Assembly: GCA_963617485.1 (NCBI GenBank)
Contig: CAVEPA010000014.1
Location: forward strand, 1-48,750
DNA: 48,750 nt
Direction: 5' to 3'
From: UBA1757 sp963617485
Lineage (GTDB): Bacteria > Bacteroidota > Bacteroidia > Bacteroidales > UBA1402
Part shown: positions 25,305 to 34,336 of the stretch, in pieces
How the letters are laid out: each line of letters opens with the position of its first letter
How positions within the stretch are numbered: position 1 is the stretch's first letter
Made by a program: the position numbers and the translations under genes
Notes under the pieces: generated by a model
Seen by the model: the letters and a program-made list of their open reading frames with translations, nothing else
The model's database searches: none
What the model was told of the DNA's origin: nothing

Positions 25305-25985
25305 TTAGCGTCTTTTCGAGCGGACTTTCCCCACTCCGTTCACCGAAGAACTCAGCTTATCCACCTTCAAATCGACAATATCCACATCGCCGGCACCATT
25401 AATCTTGATATCGGCTTCTTTGGCTGTGCCATGCAGTTCGGCATCGCCGGCTCCGTTGATGGTCAGGATAAGGCTCTTGCAGTTCAAGCCATCGATGTCC
25501 AAATCGCCCGCTCCGTTCACGCGTACCGTCACTTCATCGGCATGCAGGCCGTGGATATCGGCATCGCCGGCACCATTCACTTTCATATTAAAACTATCAT
25601 CACAACGGATACCCTGTTCGGCTTCGAAATCGCAGGCGCCATTCACGGACACAGAGCGCAGCTTGCGGCTGGAAACATAGACATCCACATCGCCCAAACG
25701 TTTGAGACGGGCCTCTTTGTCGAGACTCAGTACCAGCGTATTGCCGTCTTGTTCTACCAAAATATAGTCGAGCGACGATTCTTTGTCGGCCACAATTTTC
25801 ATCTTGGCAGAGAATAAGGTGGGTACATAATGGACATCACAGGGCAGATTCACTTCGAGCACATCGTAATCGGATATTTCTATCTCTTTACTGGCGCGGT
25901 TGCGGTCGTCTTCGTCGGCGCGAAGCACGGGGGTGCCGGCAAACACAAGCAGTGTCAGCAAGGCTAGGAATTTTACTTGTTTCAT
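25305..25985 (-). CDS. DUF2807 (head GIN domain) secreted protein
   Basis: 226 residues with signal peptide MKQVKFLALLTLLVFAGTPVLRA. The body is a DUF2807 beta helix (putative autotransporter adhesin head, GIN domain). It opens with EIEISDYDVLEVNLPCDVHY and then shows about six near-regular repeats of the type V-N-G-A-G-D-x-D/E-I/L spaced by about 20 residues (NGACDFEAE, NGAGDADIH, NGAGDLDID, NGAGDAELH, NGAGDVDIV, NGVGKVRS). The repeats make successive rungs of the helix. The family is common in Bacteroidota and of unknown role at the cell envelope. It lies 48 bases downstream of lysA on the same strand and may be a read-through gene. Confidence 0.9.
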   Translation of the reverse strand: MKQVKFLALLTLLVFAGTPVLRADEDDRNRASKEIEISDYDVLEVNLPCDVHYVPTLFSAKMKIVADKESSLDYILVEQDGNTLVLSLDKEARLKRLGDVDVYVSSRKLRSVSVNGACDFEAEQGIRCDDSFNMKVNGAGDADIHGLHADEVTVRVNGAGDLDIDGLNCKSLILTINGAGDAELHGTAKEADIKINGAGDVDIVDLKVDKLSSSVNGVGKVRSKRR

Positions 25986-26033
25986 ACTAACAATATTAGA
26001 AGGTTAGAAAGGCTCTGTCTGAAACTTGCAACC

Positions 26034-27197
26034 CTACTGCAAATCGTCAGAGAAATACGAAGCCGGATGCGGACGGCAATTGTAATTGGACGACATCACC
26101 TCGCCATAGGCACCCGCCGAACGCAAAGCCACAAAATCTCCGCGTTGCAACAAAGGCAAATCGACTTCCTTGCCGAAACAGTCGGACGACTCACAGATAG
26201 GACCCACCACATCGTACTTGGTCCTAGACTCGCCCGAGCGCGCCGACAAGTTTTCTATCTTGTGGTAAGACTGGTACAAGGCCGGACGTATCAGTTCGGT
26301 CATGCCCGCATCGAGGATGGCAAAGGTCTTTTCACCGCTCTGCTTAACGTATAGCACTCTGGCAATCAGGCTACCGCACTGCCCTACCACCGAACGGCCG
26401 GGCTCCACGTGCAGGGTCTGCTCGGGACGCAGGCGCAACATTCGGCGCAGTGTCGAGAAATACTCGGCAAAATCGGGCACACAGGCCTCGTCGGGATGCT
26501 GGTAATCGATGCCCAGGCCACCGCCCAGGTTCACATGTTCGGGTATCCAATGCAGGCGCAACAGACGTTCCTGTATGTCGTTGACACGCGCCACCAGTCC
26601 GGCAAAATTGTTCATCTCCGTTATCTGCGAACCGATATGAAAATGAATGCCGACCAGCTGGATATGGGGCAGTTGCTGTGCCCGCTCCACGATGCTTTCC
26701 AAGTCTGACAGGTTGATACCGAACTTGTTCTCTTTGGCACCGGTGCGGATATAATGATGCGTATCTGCCTGAACATCAGGATTGATGCGCAAGGCAACAC
26801 GGGCTTTTCTGGCCTTGGCGGCAGCCAAGTTGTTTATCACTTCCAGCTCGGGCCAAGATTCTACGTTAAAGCAGAAGATGTCGTAATCGAGTGCCAGGTT
26901 TATTTCCCAATCGGCCTTGCCCACACCGGCAAAGACTATCTTGCCCGGTGCGAAACCACATTGTATGGCGGCGCGTATCTCACCTCCGCTCACGCAATCG
27001 GCCCCGAAACCGGCCATCTGGATATTGGACAAAATGCGCGGATTGGCATTGGCCTTGACCGCATAATGCACAAACACACGATGTTTGCGCGACTCGTCTC
27101 TAAGTTCATCCAAATTCTGCCTGAGCACATCCAAATCGTAGAAATAAAAGGGCGTTTGCAGCCTCTCGAAGGCTTTTAAAGGAAACTGCGAACCCAT
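26034..27197 (-). CDS. lysA: Diaminopimelate decarboxylase
   Basis: 387 residues, fold III PLP enzyme that converts meso-diaminopimelate to lysine. The PLP lysine is in HYAVKANANP (K48). Further signatures are HFHIGSQI, the phosphate-binding GGGLGIDY, VEPGRSVVG and the other-subunit active-site block GPICESSDCFGK. The ATG overlaps the lysC stop by one base, so translation is coupled. With lysC upstream and ddh elsewhere in the window, the ends of the lysine/DAP branch are covered. Confidence 0.96.
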   Translation of the reverse strand: MGSQFPLKAFERLQTPFYFYDLDVLRQNLDELRDESRKHRVFVHYAVKANANPRILSNIQMAGFGADCVSGGEIRAAIQCGFAPGKIVFAGVGKADWEINLALDYDIFCFNVESWPELEVINNLAAAKARKARVALRINPDVQADTHHYIRTGAKENKFGINLSDLESIVERAQQLPHIQLVGIHFHIGSQITEMNNFAGLVARVNDIQERLLRLHWIPEHVNLGGGLGIDYQHPDEACVPDFAEYFSTLRRMLRLRPEQTLHVEPGRSVVGQCGSLIARVLYVKQSGEKTFAILDAGMTELIRPALYQSYHKIENLSARSGESRTKYDVVGPICESSDCFGKEVDLPLLQRGDFVALRSAGAYGEVMSSNYNCRPHPASYFSDDLQ

Positions 27198-28516
27198 TAT
27201 TCCTGCGTGAAAAGATGATTGCTCAAGGCCTGGAGCGTGCGTTGCTTGTCTTCGGCCTTTACCAGCATGGAAATGTTGTAGTTGCTGCCACCGTAAGAAA
27301 TCATACGCACGGGAATATCCCTGACAGCGTCCACCACGCGCGATTCAAAACCGAGATTCTCCCAGTCGAGGTCGCCCACGACGCAGATGATGACCATGTC
27401 CTTGTCGACGCTGACCGTACCGATTTTCTTGAGTTCGTCCAGAATTTCGTTCAAATGTCTGTCGTTGTCGATGGTCATGGAAATGCCCACCTCGGAGGTG
27501 CAAATCATATCGATAGGTGTCTGGTAGCTTTCGAAAATTTCGAATACGCGACGCAGGAAACCATAAGCCAGCAACATACGGCCCGATTTGATTTTAATGG
27601 CTGTGATGTTTTCCTTGGCTGCAACGGCCTTGATCTTGTGCATCTCGGTCTTGTTGGAAATAAGCGTGCCAGGAGCTTCGGGTTGCATGGTGTTGAGCAG
27701 GCGCACCGGTATCTTGGCCAGTTTAGCTGGCAGGATGCAGGTAGGATGCAGAATCTTGGCACCGAAATAAGCCAACTCGGCAGCCTCATCGAAGCTCAGG
27801 AAGGAGACGGGCGAAGTTTTGTCCACCACGCGCGGGTCGTTGTTGTGCATGCCATCGATGTCGGTCCAGATTTGAATTTCTTCGGCTTTGACGGCCGCAC
27901 CGATAAGCGAAGCTGAATAGTCGCTGCCACCACGGGTGAGGTTATCTATCTCGCCATAGGCATTCAGACAGATAAATCCCTGCGTAACAAACATATCGGC
28001 ATCGGCGTGGGCTTCCAGCATGGGCAGAAGATGTTCTTGCAGATACAAAGTCTCCGGCTCGGCGTTCTTGTTGATGCGCATAAATTCCAGCGCCGGCAGC
28101 AGCACCGAATTCAGGCCTTGTTCTTTGAGGTAAAGGTTGAACATCATCGTCGAGAGCTGTTCGCCTTGGGCCACAATGGCTTTTTCCTCGAAAAGCGTAA
28201 AAAGTTTTTTGGTGAAGCTGCGGATAAAGTCGAAATGTTCCTTGAGGTTATCCATCGCCTCGAGTTTGTATTCTTTGCTCTGGTAAAGTTCATCCACAGT
28301 GCGGAAGTACTTCAGTTCCAGATGATTGATAAGTTCGTTGGCGGTATCGATGTTTTTCTTGTACAGATAAGCGGCAATTTCGAGCAAGGCATTGGTCGTT
28401 CCCGACATGGCCGAGAGGACGACAATCTTCTTTTCGCCGTTGTTGATAATGCGGTAAACTTGTTTCATTCTGTCGGCAGAACCTACGGACGTTCCACCAA
28501 ATTTTAATACTTTCAT
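27197..28516 (-). CDS. lysC: Aspartate kinase (monofunctional)
   Basis: 439 residues. It phosphorylates aspartate as the first step to lysine, DAP, threonine and methionine. The kinase domain starts MKVLKFGGTSVGSADRM and contains VVLSAMSGTTNALL and LTRGGSDYSASLIG. The C-terminal 140 residues hold two ACT domains (CTSEVGISMTID; ISYGGSNYNISMLV), the usual site for lysine feedback. No homoserine dehydrogenase is fused, unlike the ThrA-type kinases that Bacteroidales also encode, so this is the lysine/cell-wall isozyme. It begins 9 bases after ftsE and overlaps lysA by one base. Confidence 0.95.
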   Translation of the reverse strand: MKVLKFGGTSVGSADRMKQVYRIINNGEKKIVVLSAMSGTTNALLEIAAYLYKKNIDTANELINHLELKYFRTVDELYQSKEYKLEAMDNLKEHFDFIRSFTKKLFTLFEEKAIVAQGEQLSTMMFNLYLKEQGLNSVLLPALEFMRINKNAEPETLYLQEHLLPMLEAHADADMFVTQGFICLNAYGEIDNLTRGGSDYSASLIGAAVKAEEIQIWTDIDGMHNNDPRVVDKTSPVSFLSFDEAAELAYFGAKILHPTCILPAKLAKIPVRLLNTMQPEAPGTLISNKTEMHKIKAVAAKENITAIKIKSGRMLLAYGFLRRVFEIFESYQTPIDMICTSEVGISMTIDNDRHLNEILDELKKIGTVSVDKDMVIICVVGDLDWENLGFESRVVDAVRDIPVRMISYGGSNYNISMLVKAEDKQRTLQALSNHLFTQE

Positions 28517-28525
28517 CTTTATAAA

Positions 28526-29218
28526 TTATTGATTAGCAATCAGTTTTCCATTTTCACAACTAAACACCCGGCCGGGGAATTTCTCCAAAAAGCTCAGGTT
28601 GTGTGTGGTCATCAGCACCGTGGTGCCGTCGGCGTTGATATCGTGCAAGAGTTGCACAATGTCGTTGCTGGTAACCGGGTCGAGGTTGCCCGTGGGCTCG
28701 TCGGCCAAGATGAGCGACGGGCGGTTGAGCAAGGCGCGCGCAATGACCATACGCTGCTGTTCGCCACCCGAAAGTTCGTGCGGCATCTTGTAACCCTTGT
28801 TGGCCATTCCCACCTGACGCAGCACTTCGGCAATGCGGTCTTCCATGGCATCCTTGCCTTTCCAGCCGGTAGCCTTAAGCACAAAACTCAGGTTGTCGTG
28901 AATGCTGCGGTCGGTCAATAGCTTGAAATCCTGAAAAACGATACCCAACTCGCGGCGCAGTGCCAACATTTTGGATGTTTTCAGGTGCAGCAGGTCGTAG
29001 TCGAACACACGGGCCTGGGCCTCTTTGCATTCCATATCCTTCAGACGTAGCGGCACTTCGGCGTAAATGGTCTTGAGCAACGTACTTTTGCCCGAACCAA
29101 CCTTGCCTATCAAGTAAGCGAATTCGCCCTTGGACAGTTCGAAATCGACATCCTTAAGCACGATAAAGTCGTCCAGGCAGATATCAACCTTGCGGTAGCT
29201 GATGAGTGTTTCTTCCAT
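28526..29218 (-). CDS. ftsE: Cell division ABC ATPase FtsE
   Basis: 230 residues. Walker A GKVGSGKST is at residues 38-46, the Q-loop is VFQDFKLL, the signature LSGGEQQRMVIARALL, Walker B LILADEPTGNLD and the switch His in LMTTHNLSF. FtsE works with the membrane protein FtsX at the division site to activate peptidoglycan hydrolases. ftsX is not adjacent here. The gene sits between hisIE and lysC with short gaps, so it is expressed with amino-acid synthesis genes. Relatives such as LolD share the fold, but the FtsE-like length and sequence favour this call. Confidence 0.88.
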   Translation of the reverse strand: MEETLISYRKVDICLDDFIVLKDVDFELSKGEFAYLIGKVGSGKSTLLKTIYAEVPLRLKDMECKEAQARVFDYDLLHLKTSKMLALRRELGIVFQDFKLLTDRSIHDNLSFVLKATGWKGKDAMEDRIAEVLRQVGMANKGYKMPHELSGGEQQRMVIARALLNRPSLILADEPTGNLDPVTSNDIVQLLHDINADGTTVLMTTHNLSFLEKFPGRVFSCENGKLIANQ

Positions 29219-29227
29219 GCAAATGGT

Positions 29228-29827
29228 TTATTTATGACGTTTCTTGAGTTCCTTGCCCAAATCTTCGAGACGATAACCTTTGGAAGTGAGCAGCACGATA
29301 AGATGGTACATCAAATCGGAAGCTTCGTAAAGGAAACGCTCGTCGTTGCAGCAAATAGCTTCAATAACCGTTTCCACAGCCTCTTCGCCCACCTTCTGGG
29401 CCATACGGTTCACACCCGATTTAAAAAGCGAAGTCGTGTAAGATTTTTCGGGCATCTCCTGGTAGCGACGATCGATGAAATCCTGCAGGTAACGCAAGAA
29501 CTCAAAATCGCCCATGCGGTTTTCTTCGCCAAAGCAGGTATCGGCACCCGTATGGCAGACCGGACCGGCGGGATTGGCTTTGATGAGCAAGGTATCGCGG
29601 TCGCAATCTACGAGTATATCCACAACTTCCAGGAAGTTGCCGCTGGTTTCTCCTTTGGTCCACAGCCTTTGTTTGCTGCGCGAAAAGAAAGTAACCTTGC
29701 CGCTGCGTCGGGTTTCGGCCAGAGCCTCTTCGTTCATAAAGCCCAACATCAGCACAGTTTGTGTCTTGGCATCTTGTACAATGGCGGGAACCAGTCCGCC
29801 CATCTTTTGAAAATCGATATTTTCCAT
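29228..29827 (-). CDS. hisIE: Bifunctional phosphoribosyl-AMP cyclohydrolase / phosphoribosyl-ATP pyrophosphatase
   Basis: 199 residues, steps 2 and 3 of histidine synthesis in one chain. The HisI half (1-115) has MLGFMNEEAL, SRSKQRLWTKGETSGN and the metal-binding DCDRDTLLIKANPAGPVCHT (one continuous block, Cys and Asp ligands). The HisE half has SYTTSLFKSGVNRMAQKVGE followed by EAVETVIEA and DLMYHLIVLL, typical of the MazG-like helical pyrophosphatase. It follows hisF by 27 bases. Confidence 0.95.
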   Translation of the reverse strand: MENIDFQKMGGLVPAIVQDAKTQTVLMLGFMNEEALAETRRSGKVTFFSRSKQRLWTKGETSGNFLEVVDILVDCDRDTLLIKANPAGPVCHTGADTCFGEENRMGDFEFLRYLQDFIDRRYQEMPEKSYTTSLFKSGVNRMAQKVGEEAVETVIEAICCNDERFLYEASDLMYHLIVLLTSKGYRLEDLGKELKKRHK

Positions 29828-29854
29828 TGATATCTACAATATATAATGAATTGA

Positions 29855-30610
29855 TTATCTTACCGTTATATTCTCTTTTCTTAAGTAGTCTTTCAGATCT
29901 GACAATTTGATGTCGCCAAAGTGGAAGACACTGGCGGCCAAGGCCGCATCGGCATGACCCAGCACAAAGGCATCGCGGAAATGCGACATCTTTCCCGCCC
30001 CGCCCGAAGCGATAAGCGGAATGCTCAGCTGTTCCGACAACATGGCCAGCGCTTCGTTGGCATAACCTTGCTGCACACCGTCGTGGTCCATGCTGGTGAA
30101 AAGAATCTCGCCCGCTCCCCTGTCCTGCACTTCCAAGGCCCAAGGCAGCAGTTCCTTGTCGGTGGGCACGCGCCCGCCGTTCACGTAGCATAGCCAACGC
30201 CCGTCCGGCTGTTGCTTGGCATCGATGGCCACCACGCACATCTGCGAACCGAAATGACGGGCCACCTGATTCACCAGCTCGGGGTTGCGGATGGCCGCCG
30301 AATTGATGGAAGCCTTGTCGGCACCGGCATTAAGCAGACGGTCGATGTCGTGAATGTCGTTGATGCCGCCGCCCACGGTAAAGGGAATGCTCAAACGTCC
30401 GGCCACTCGTTTTACCAAGTCGCAGAAGGTTTTGCGCCCCTCAACGGATGCGGTAATGTCCAGATACACAAGCTCGTCTGCGCCCTCGTCGCTGTAGAAG
30501 GCACCCATTTCGACCGGGTCACCCGCCACACGCAGGTTTTCAAAATTGACGCCTTTGACGGTCAAGCCGTTCTTGACATCCAGACAAGGTATTATTCGTT
30601 TTGCCAACAT
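29855..30610 (-). CDS. hisF: Imidazole glycerol phosphate synthase, cyclase subunit
   Basis: 251 residues, beta/alpha barrel. It takes ammonia from HisH and closes the imidazole ring. The N-terminus MLAKRIIPCLDVKNGLTVKG carries catalytic Asp11. VGGGINDI, VAIDAKQ (catalytic Asp region), LFTSMDHDG and IASGGAG form the phosphate-binding strands. It lies 6 bases after hisA, with hisH upstream of hisA, so both subunits are made together. Confidence 0.97.
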   Translation of the reverse strand: MLAKRIIPCLDVKNGLTVKGVNFENLRVAGDPVEMGAFYSDEGADELVYLDITASVEGRKTFCDLVKRVAGRLSIPFTVGGGINDIHDIDRLLNAGADKASINSAAIRNPELVNQVARHFGSQMCVVAIDAKQQPDGRWLCYVNGGRVPTDKELLPWALEVQDRGAGEILFTSMDHDGVQQGYANEALAMLSEQLSIPLIASGGAGKMSHFRDAFVLGHADAALAASVFHFGDIKLSDLKDYLRKENITVR

Positions 30611-30616
30611 AATTGC

Positions 30617-31336
30617 TTAAGCGTTGAAAGCGGCTATTTGAGCCAAAGTAATGCGTCCTTCGTAGATAGCTTTGCCGAAAATGACAGCCGGCATGGCCAT
30701 ATCCTGCAAACGGTACAAATCGTCCAAGGAGCTTACGCCGCCACTGGCCACCAGATAGAGCGAAGGAAAACGTTCCAATATGCGCCGGTACAGCTCCGTG
30801 GAAGGGCCTTCCAGCATACCGTCGCGGGCAATGTCGGTGCAAATGCACTTCTCGACTCCTTGGGCGATATAAGCTTCCAAAAAGGGCCAAAGACCAGTGT
30901 CGGTATGCTCTTGCCAGCCGTTGACGGCAATCTTTTCATCCTTTACGTCGGCCCCCAAAATGATGCGCTCGGGGCCGTATTGTTGCAGCCAACGGGAGAA
31001 AACCTCGGGGGCGGTCAGGGCGATGCTGCCGCCGGTCACCATCGCGGCACCGCTGTTGAAAGCAATGCGCAGGTCTTCGTCCGATTTGAGCCCACCGCCG
31101 AAATCTATCTCCAGCGACGTGTGCGAGGCCAATTGTTCCAGCACCTTGTAATTGACGATATGACGGGCCTTGGCACCATCCAAATCGACCAGATGCAAAC
31201 GTCTGATGCCCGCGTCTTCGAAGGCCTTGGCCACTTCCAGCGGCTGGGAACTGTAGTCTTTACGCTGTGCATAATCGCCCTGCGAAAGGCGCACGCACTT
31301 GGCATCGATGATATCTATAGCAGGGATGAGTTCCAT
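30617..31336 (-). CDS. hisA: Phosphoribosylformimino-5-aminoimidazole carboxamide ribotide isomerase
   Basis: 239 residues, beta/alpha barrel paralogous to HisF. It begins MELIPAIDIIDAKCVRLSQG with the catalytic Asp. DFGGGLKSDED, GADVKDEKIAVNGW (acid/base region) and VASGGVSSLDDL are the ligand-binding loops. The Amadori rearrangement it catalyses makes the substrate of HisH-HisF. It directly abuts hisH with no spacer. Confidence 0.96.
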   Translation of the reverse strand: MELIPAIDIIDAKCVRLSQGDYAQRKDYSSQPLEVAKAFEDAGIRRLHLVDLDGAKARHIVNYKVLEQLASHTSLEIDFGGGLKSDEDLRIAFNSGAAMVTGGSIALTAPEVFSRWLQQYGPERIILGADVKDEKIAVNGWQEHTDTGLWPFLEAYIAQGVEKCICTDIARDGMLEGPSTELYRRILERFPSLYLVASGGVSSLDDLYRLQDMAMPAVIFGKAIYEGRITLAQIAAFNA

Positions 31337-31927
31337 TTACAGTTGCAGAAAATTGTCCAATATTTTAGCCCCCACTGCGCTGCTTTTCTCCGGATGGAAC
31401 TGCAGGGCATAGAAATTGTCGCGCTGCAGAGCGGCACTGTAAGGCAAGAGATATTCGCTTTGGGCTATGGTCTGAGCGCACAATTCAGCGTAATAACTGT
31501 GCACATAATATACGTAAGATTCCGGGGCGATATCCTTGAAAAGAGGTCCCTGCATCTGCGTCAGCGTGTTCCAGCCCATCTGCGGAATCTTGTCGTTGGC
31601 CTGAAGAGGCTGGAAGCGTTTTACCCGCGTATCGAAGATGCCCAAGCAATCCACATCGCCCTCTTCGCTGTGGCGGCACATCAGCTGCATGCCGATACAA
31701 ATACCCAGCACGGGTTGCTTGAGTTGCACTATCAGCCGGTCGAGTCTATGCTGACGAAGATAGGTCATAGTGGTGGAAGCTTCGCCCACGCCGGGGAAAA
31801 TCACTTTGTCGGCACTGAGCAGGAGTTCTTTATCGTCGGTAACGACAGGCGTTATGCCCAAACGGAGCAAAGCATTCTCCACTGAAAGCACATTGCCTGC
31901 GTTGTATTTGATGATGGCTACGTTCAT
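31337..31927 (-). CDS. hisH: Imidazole glycerol phosphate synthase, glutaminase subunit
   Basis: 196 residues from ATG 31927. An in-frame ATG at 31963 would add 12 residues that precede the conserved start (MNVAIIKYNAGNVLSVENAL). Class I glutamine amidotransferase with nucleophile Cys in LGICIGMQLM and the catalytic His/Glu pair in LQFHPEKSS. It supplies ammonia to HisF. It lies 40 bases after cca without an evident promoter, so transcription may begin at cca. Confidence 0.95.
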   Translation of the reverse strand: MNVAIIKYNAGNVLSVENALLRLGITPVVTDDKELLLSADKVIFPGVGEASTTMTYLRQHRLDRLIVQLKQPVLGICIGMQLMCRHSEEGDVDCLGIFDTRVKRFQPLQANDKIPQMGWNTLTQMQGPLFKDIAPESYVYYVHSYYAELCAQTIAQSEYLLPYSAALQRDNFYALQFHPEKSSAVGAKILDNFLQL

Positions 31928-31967
31928 TTTAAGGTTGAAGGAACTTAAGGTCCAAGAAGCCACAAAG

Positions 31968-33404
31968 CTACAACTTTTTTTTCAGAACCAGGCCCTTGTC
32001 GGCAGCGAGTTTCAGCAAATAGTCGTAGGCGGCATCGAAGTCGTTGGGAATGGCTCCGTCCAGAATGGCGTCCTTGATGGCTGTTTTCAGCTCGCCCACC
32101 AACGCACAGGGTTGTAAACCAAAGGCTTCCATAATCATATCGCCACTGATAGGCGGCTGCATATTGCGTATACGGTCGCGCTCCTCCAAGTCGCGCATTT
32201 TGTCGCTCACCAGCTGGAAATTATCGAGGAAACGGCGCACCTTCTCGGCATTGCGCGAGGTAATGTCGGCCCGACAAAGTATCATCAGCGAATCGATGTC
32301 ATCGCCCGCATCGAAGAGCAGCCGGCGCACGGCCGAATCTGTGACGCTGTCCTCTACTAGGGCTATGGGACGCATGTGCAGCGACACCATCTTGGCGACG
32401 AACTTCATGCGCTCGTCCATGGGCAGTTTCAGCCGCCGGAAAATGCGGGGCACCATCTTCTCGCCCACATAATTGTGGTTGTGAAAGGTCCAGCCCAGAC
32501 GCTCGTCGTAGCGTTTGCACAAAGGCTTGCCGATATCGTGCAGCAACGCGGCCCAACGCAAGTATAGGTCGTCGCTCTGGGCGGCCACATTGTCGAGCAC
32601 CTGCATGGTGTGCTGGAAAATGTCCTTATGACCGCGCCCATCCTTGGTTTCCACGCCCTTAAGGGCAGCCAGTTCGGGCAAAACAAACTGTAACAGTCCC
32701 GATTCGTCCATCAACTGCCAGCCCCGCGAAGGCCGGTCGGCCGCCATCATCTTGTTGAGTTCCTCGGCCACACGTTCGCCCGAAACGATAGAGATGCGGT
32801 CGCGGTTGGCATAGATGGCGTTGAAAGTTTCCGGATAGATGCTGAATTGCAACACGGTGGCGAAACGGATGGCGCGCATCATACGCAAAGGGTCGTCGCT
32901 GAAGGTGATATTGGGGTCGGTGGGGGTTCGCAGCACACGGCGACGGATGTCGCCCAGCCCGTCGAAGGGATCAATCAGGTCGCCGTAATCGGCCTTGTTC
33001 AGGCTGATGGCCATGGCATTGACGGTGAAATCGCGGCGCAGCTGGTCGTCTTGCATGGTGCCGTCTTCGACAATGGGCTTGCGAGAATTGCGCTGGTAGG
33101 ACTCCCGGCGCGCACCGACAAATTCAATCTCGAGCGAACGGTACTTCACCTGGGCGGTGCCGAAATTGCGGAACACCGACAGATGCGCCTGTTTGCCGAA
33201 AAGCTTTGCCACGCGCTCGGCCAGTTCTATACCCTTGCCTACGGTAACGATATCTATGTCTTTGGAACTCCGGCCCAGAAAGATATCCCGCACATAACCA
33301 CCAACCACACAGGCTCTTACGCCCAGTTCTTCGGCGGCTTGTGACACAGCGGAAAAACCGGCGCCCACCAAATATTCACGTAAATTCACAATCGTTTGTT
33401 TCAA
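31968..33404 (-). CDS. cca: CCA tRNA nucleotidyltransferase (HD-domain type)
   Basis: 478 residues, class II nucleotidyltransferase that builds or repairs tRNA 3' CCA ends; close relatives include poly(A) polymerase. VVGGYVRDIFLGRSSKDIDI holds the GG and DxD motifs, RRDFTVNAMAISL follows, and the nucleotide-selecting region is DDPLRMMRAIRFA. A C-terminal HD phosphohydrolase domain begins near residue 245 (LRWAALLHDIGKPLC). Translation must start at TTG 33404 or an internal GTG, because no ATG is in frame before the conserved region. The -7 box ends only 9 bases upstream, implying an almost leaderless mRNA. Confidence 0.92.
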   Translation of the reverse strand: MKQTIVNLREYLVGAGFSAVSQAAEELGVRACVVGGYVRDIFLGRSSKDIDIVTVGKGIELAERVAKLFGKQAHLSVFRNFGTAQVKYRSLEIEFVGARRESYQRNSRKPIVEDGTMQDDQLRRDFTVNAMAISLNKADYGDLIDPFDGLGDIRRRVLRTPTDPNITFSDDPLRMMRAIRFATVLQFSIYPETFNAIYANRDRISIVSGERVAEELNKMMAADRPSRGWQLMDESGLLQFVLPELAALKGVETKDGRGHKDIFQHTMQVLDNVAAQSDDLYLRWAALLHDIGKPLCKRYDERLGWTFHNHNYVGEKMVPRIFRRLKLPMDERMKFVAKMVSLHMRPIALVEDSVTDSAVRRLLFDAGDDIDSLMILCRADITSRNAEKVRRFLDNFQLVSDKMRDLEERDRIRNMQPPISGDMIMEAFGLQPCALVGELKTAIKDAILDGAIPNDFDAAYDYLLKLAADKGLVLKKKL

Positions 33405-33412
33405 TTAGGATG

Positions 33413-33420
33413 CAAAAATA
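33413..33420 (-). promoter_or_regulatory. -7 element (TATTTTTG) of cca
   Basis: Perfect minus-strand TAnnTTTG. It ends 9 bases before the TTG start at 33404, so transcription would begin about 5 bases ahead of the coding region. Confidence 0.55.
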
Positions 33421-33453
33421 GTTCTTTTTTAGCGAAAGCACTCTATCTTTGCG

Positions 33454-33461
33454 CGTTTCAA
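33454..33461 (+). promoter_or_regulatory. -7 element (TATCTTTG) of the lipoprotein gene
   Basis: Perfect TAnnTTTG, 15 bases before ATG 33477 and divergent from the cca promoter 34 bases away. Confidence 0.6.
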
Positions 33462-33476
33462 ATCCAAAAAGATTCC

Positions 33477-34331
33477 ATGTTGAAGCCTCTGTCCGCATGT
33501 ACCGGCCTTGTCTGCCTCGTCTTGTCTTTGTGCTGTTTGGAAGCATGTAAAGGCAAGGACACCAGCGCATTACTCATGGAACAAGCCCGCCTGGCAGCCC
33601 AACAGCAAGAATACCAACAGGCCAAACTGCTTATCGACAGCGTCCGCACGCTCTATCCAGGCGATGCCCGAAAACTCAGTCAGGCACGCAGCTTGATGCA
33701 CGAGGTGGAGCTTTGCGAACAGAAACGCAACCGTTCCTTCTGCGACAGCGTCATCAAGGCGCGTCAAGCAGAATTACCACTGCGTCAGAAGAACTTTTCC
33801 TACCAGCCGGCCAGTGCCTCCAGCCCCGGTTACTTTATCCACAAGAGCCAACTCTTCAATGCGGGCAATACCCAACGCTGCTTTCTTCAGCTGCGCGTCG
33901 ACGACCAGGGCCGCTACACCTTGACGAGCTACTATTGCAACACTTGGCCCATCGCCCACAACCGCGTCCGTCTGCAAGCCGCCGACGGTAGCTATTGCGA
34001 AACGGCCGCCCTGCCCAAGGACGATGCCATCAACTACAGTTTCCGCGACGAAGAGCTCTACTATGAAATGCTGAGCTTCGACAAACAGGCACTGGGCGAT
34101 ATTCTCGACTTTGCCTGCATGCATCAAGGCGAAGACTTGAAAGTTCAGCTGCTAGGCAAGCGCAAATACAGCTACACGCTTAGTGCCAAAGACATCAGCA
34201 TTATGATGGACGGCATGCAGCTGTCGGCCGTCTTGTCCGACATCAGCCGGCTATTGAACGAAAGCCGTCTGGCCCAAGTGAAAATCCAGTATCTAAAGAA
34301 ACTTATCGGAGAAGCCGATTCCATCAGGTAG
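33477..34331 (+). CDS. Hypothetical lipoprotein
   Basis: 284 residues. ATG 33477 is chosen because it starts a lipoprotein signal peptide ending in the lipobox LEAC (Cys24). Residues 30-95 are a helical, TPR-like segment (ALLMEQARLAAQQQEYQQAK, then LLIDSVRTLYPGD). The middle 110 residues are probably beta-rich (QRCFLQLRVDDQGRYTLTSY). A Glu/Lys-rich helical end follows (LLNESRLAQVKIQYLKKLI). I do not recognise a named family. It is convergent with sprA, with a 5-base gap between stops and no terminator between them. The product is probably anchored in the envelope. Confidence 0.75.
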   Translation: MLKPLSACTGLVCLVLSLCCLEACKGKDTSALLMEQARLAAQQQEYQQAKLLIDSVRTLYPGDARKLSQARSLMHEVELCEQKRNRSFCDSVIKARQAELPLRQKNFSYQPASASSPGYFIHKSQLFNAGNTQRCFLQLRVDDQGRYTLTSYYCNTWPIAHNRVRLQAADGSYCETAALPKDDAINYSFRDEELYYEMLSFDKQALGDILDFACMHQGEDLKVQLLGKRKYSYTLSAKDISIMMDGMQLSAVLSDISRLLNESRLAQVKIQYLKKLIGEADSIR

Positions 34332-34336
34332 CATCG

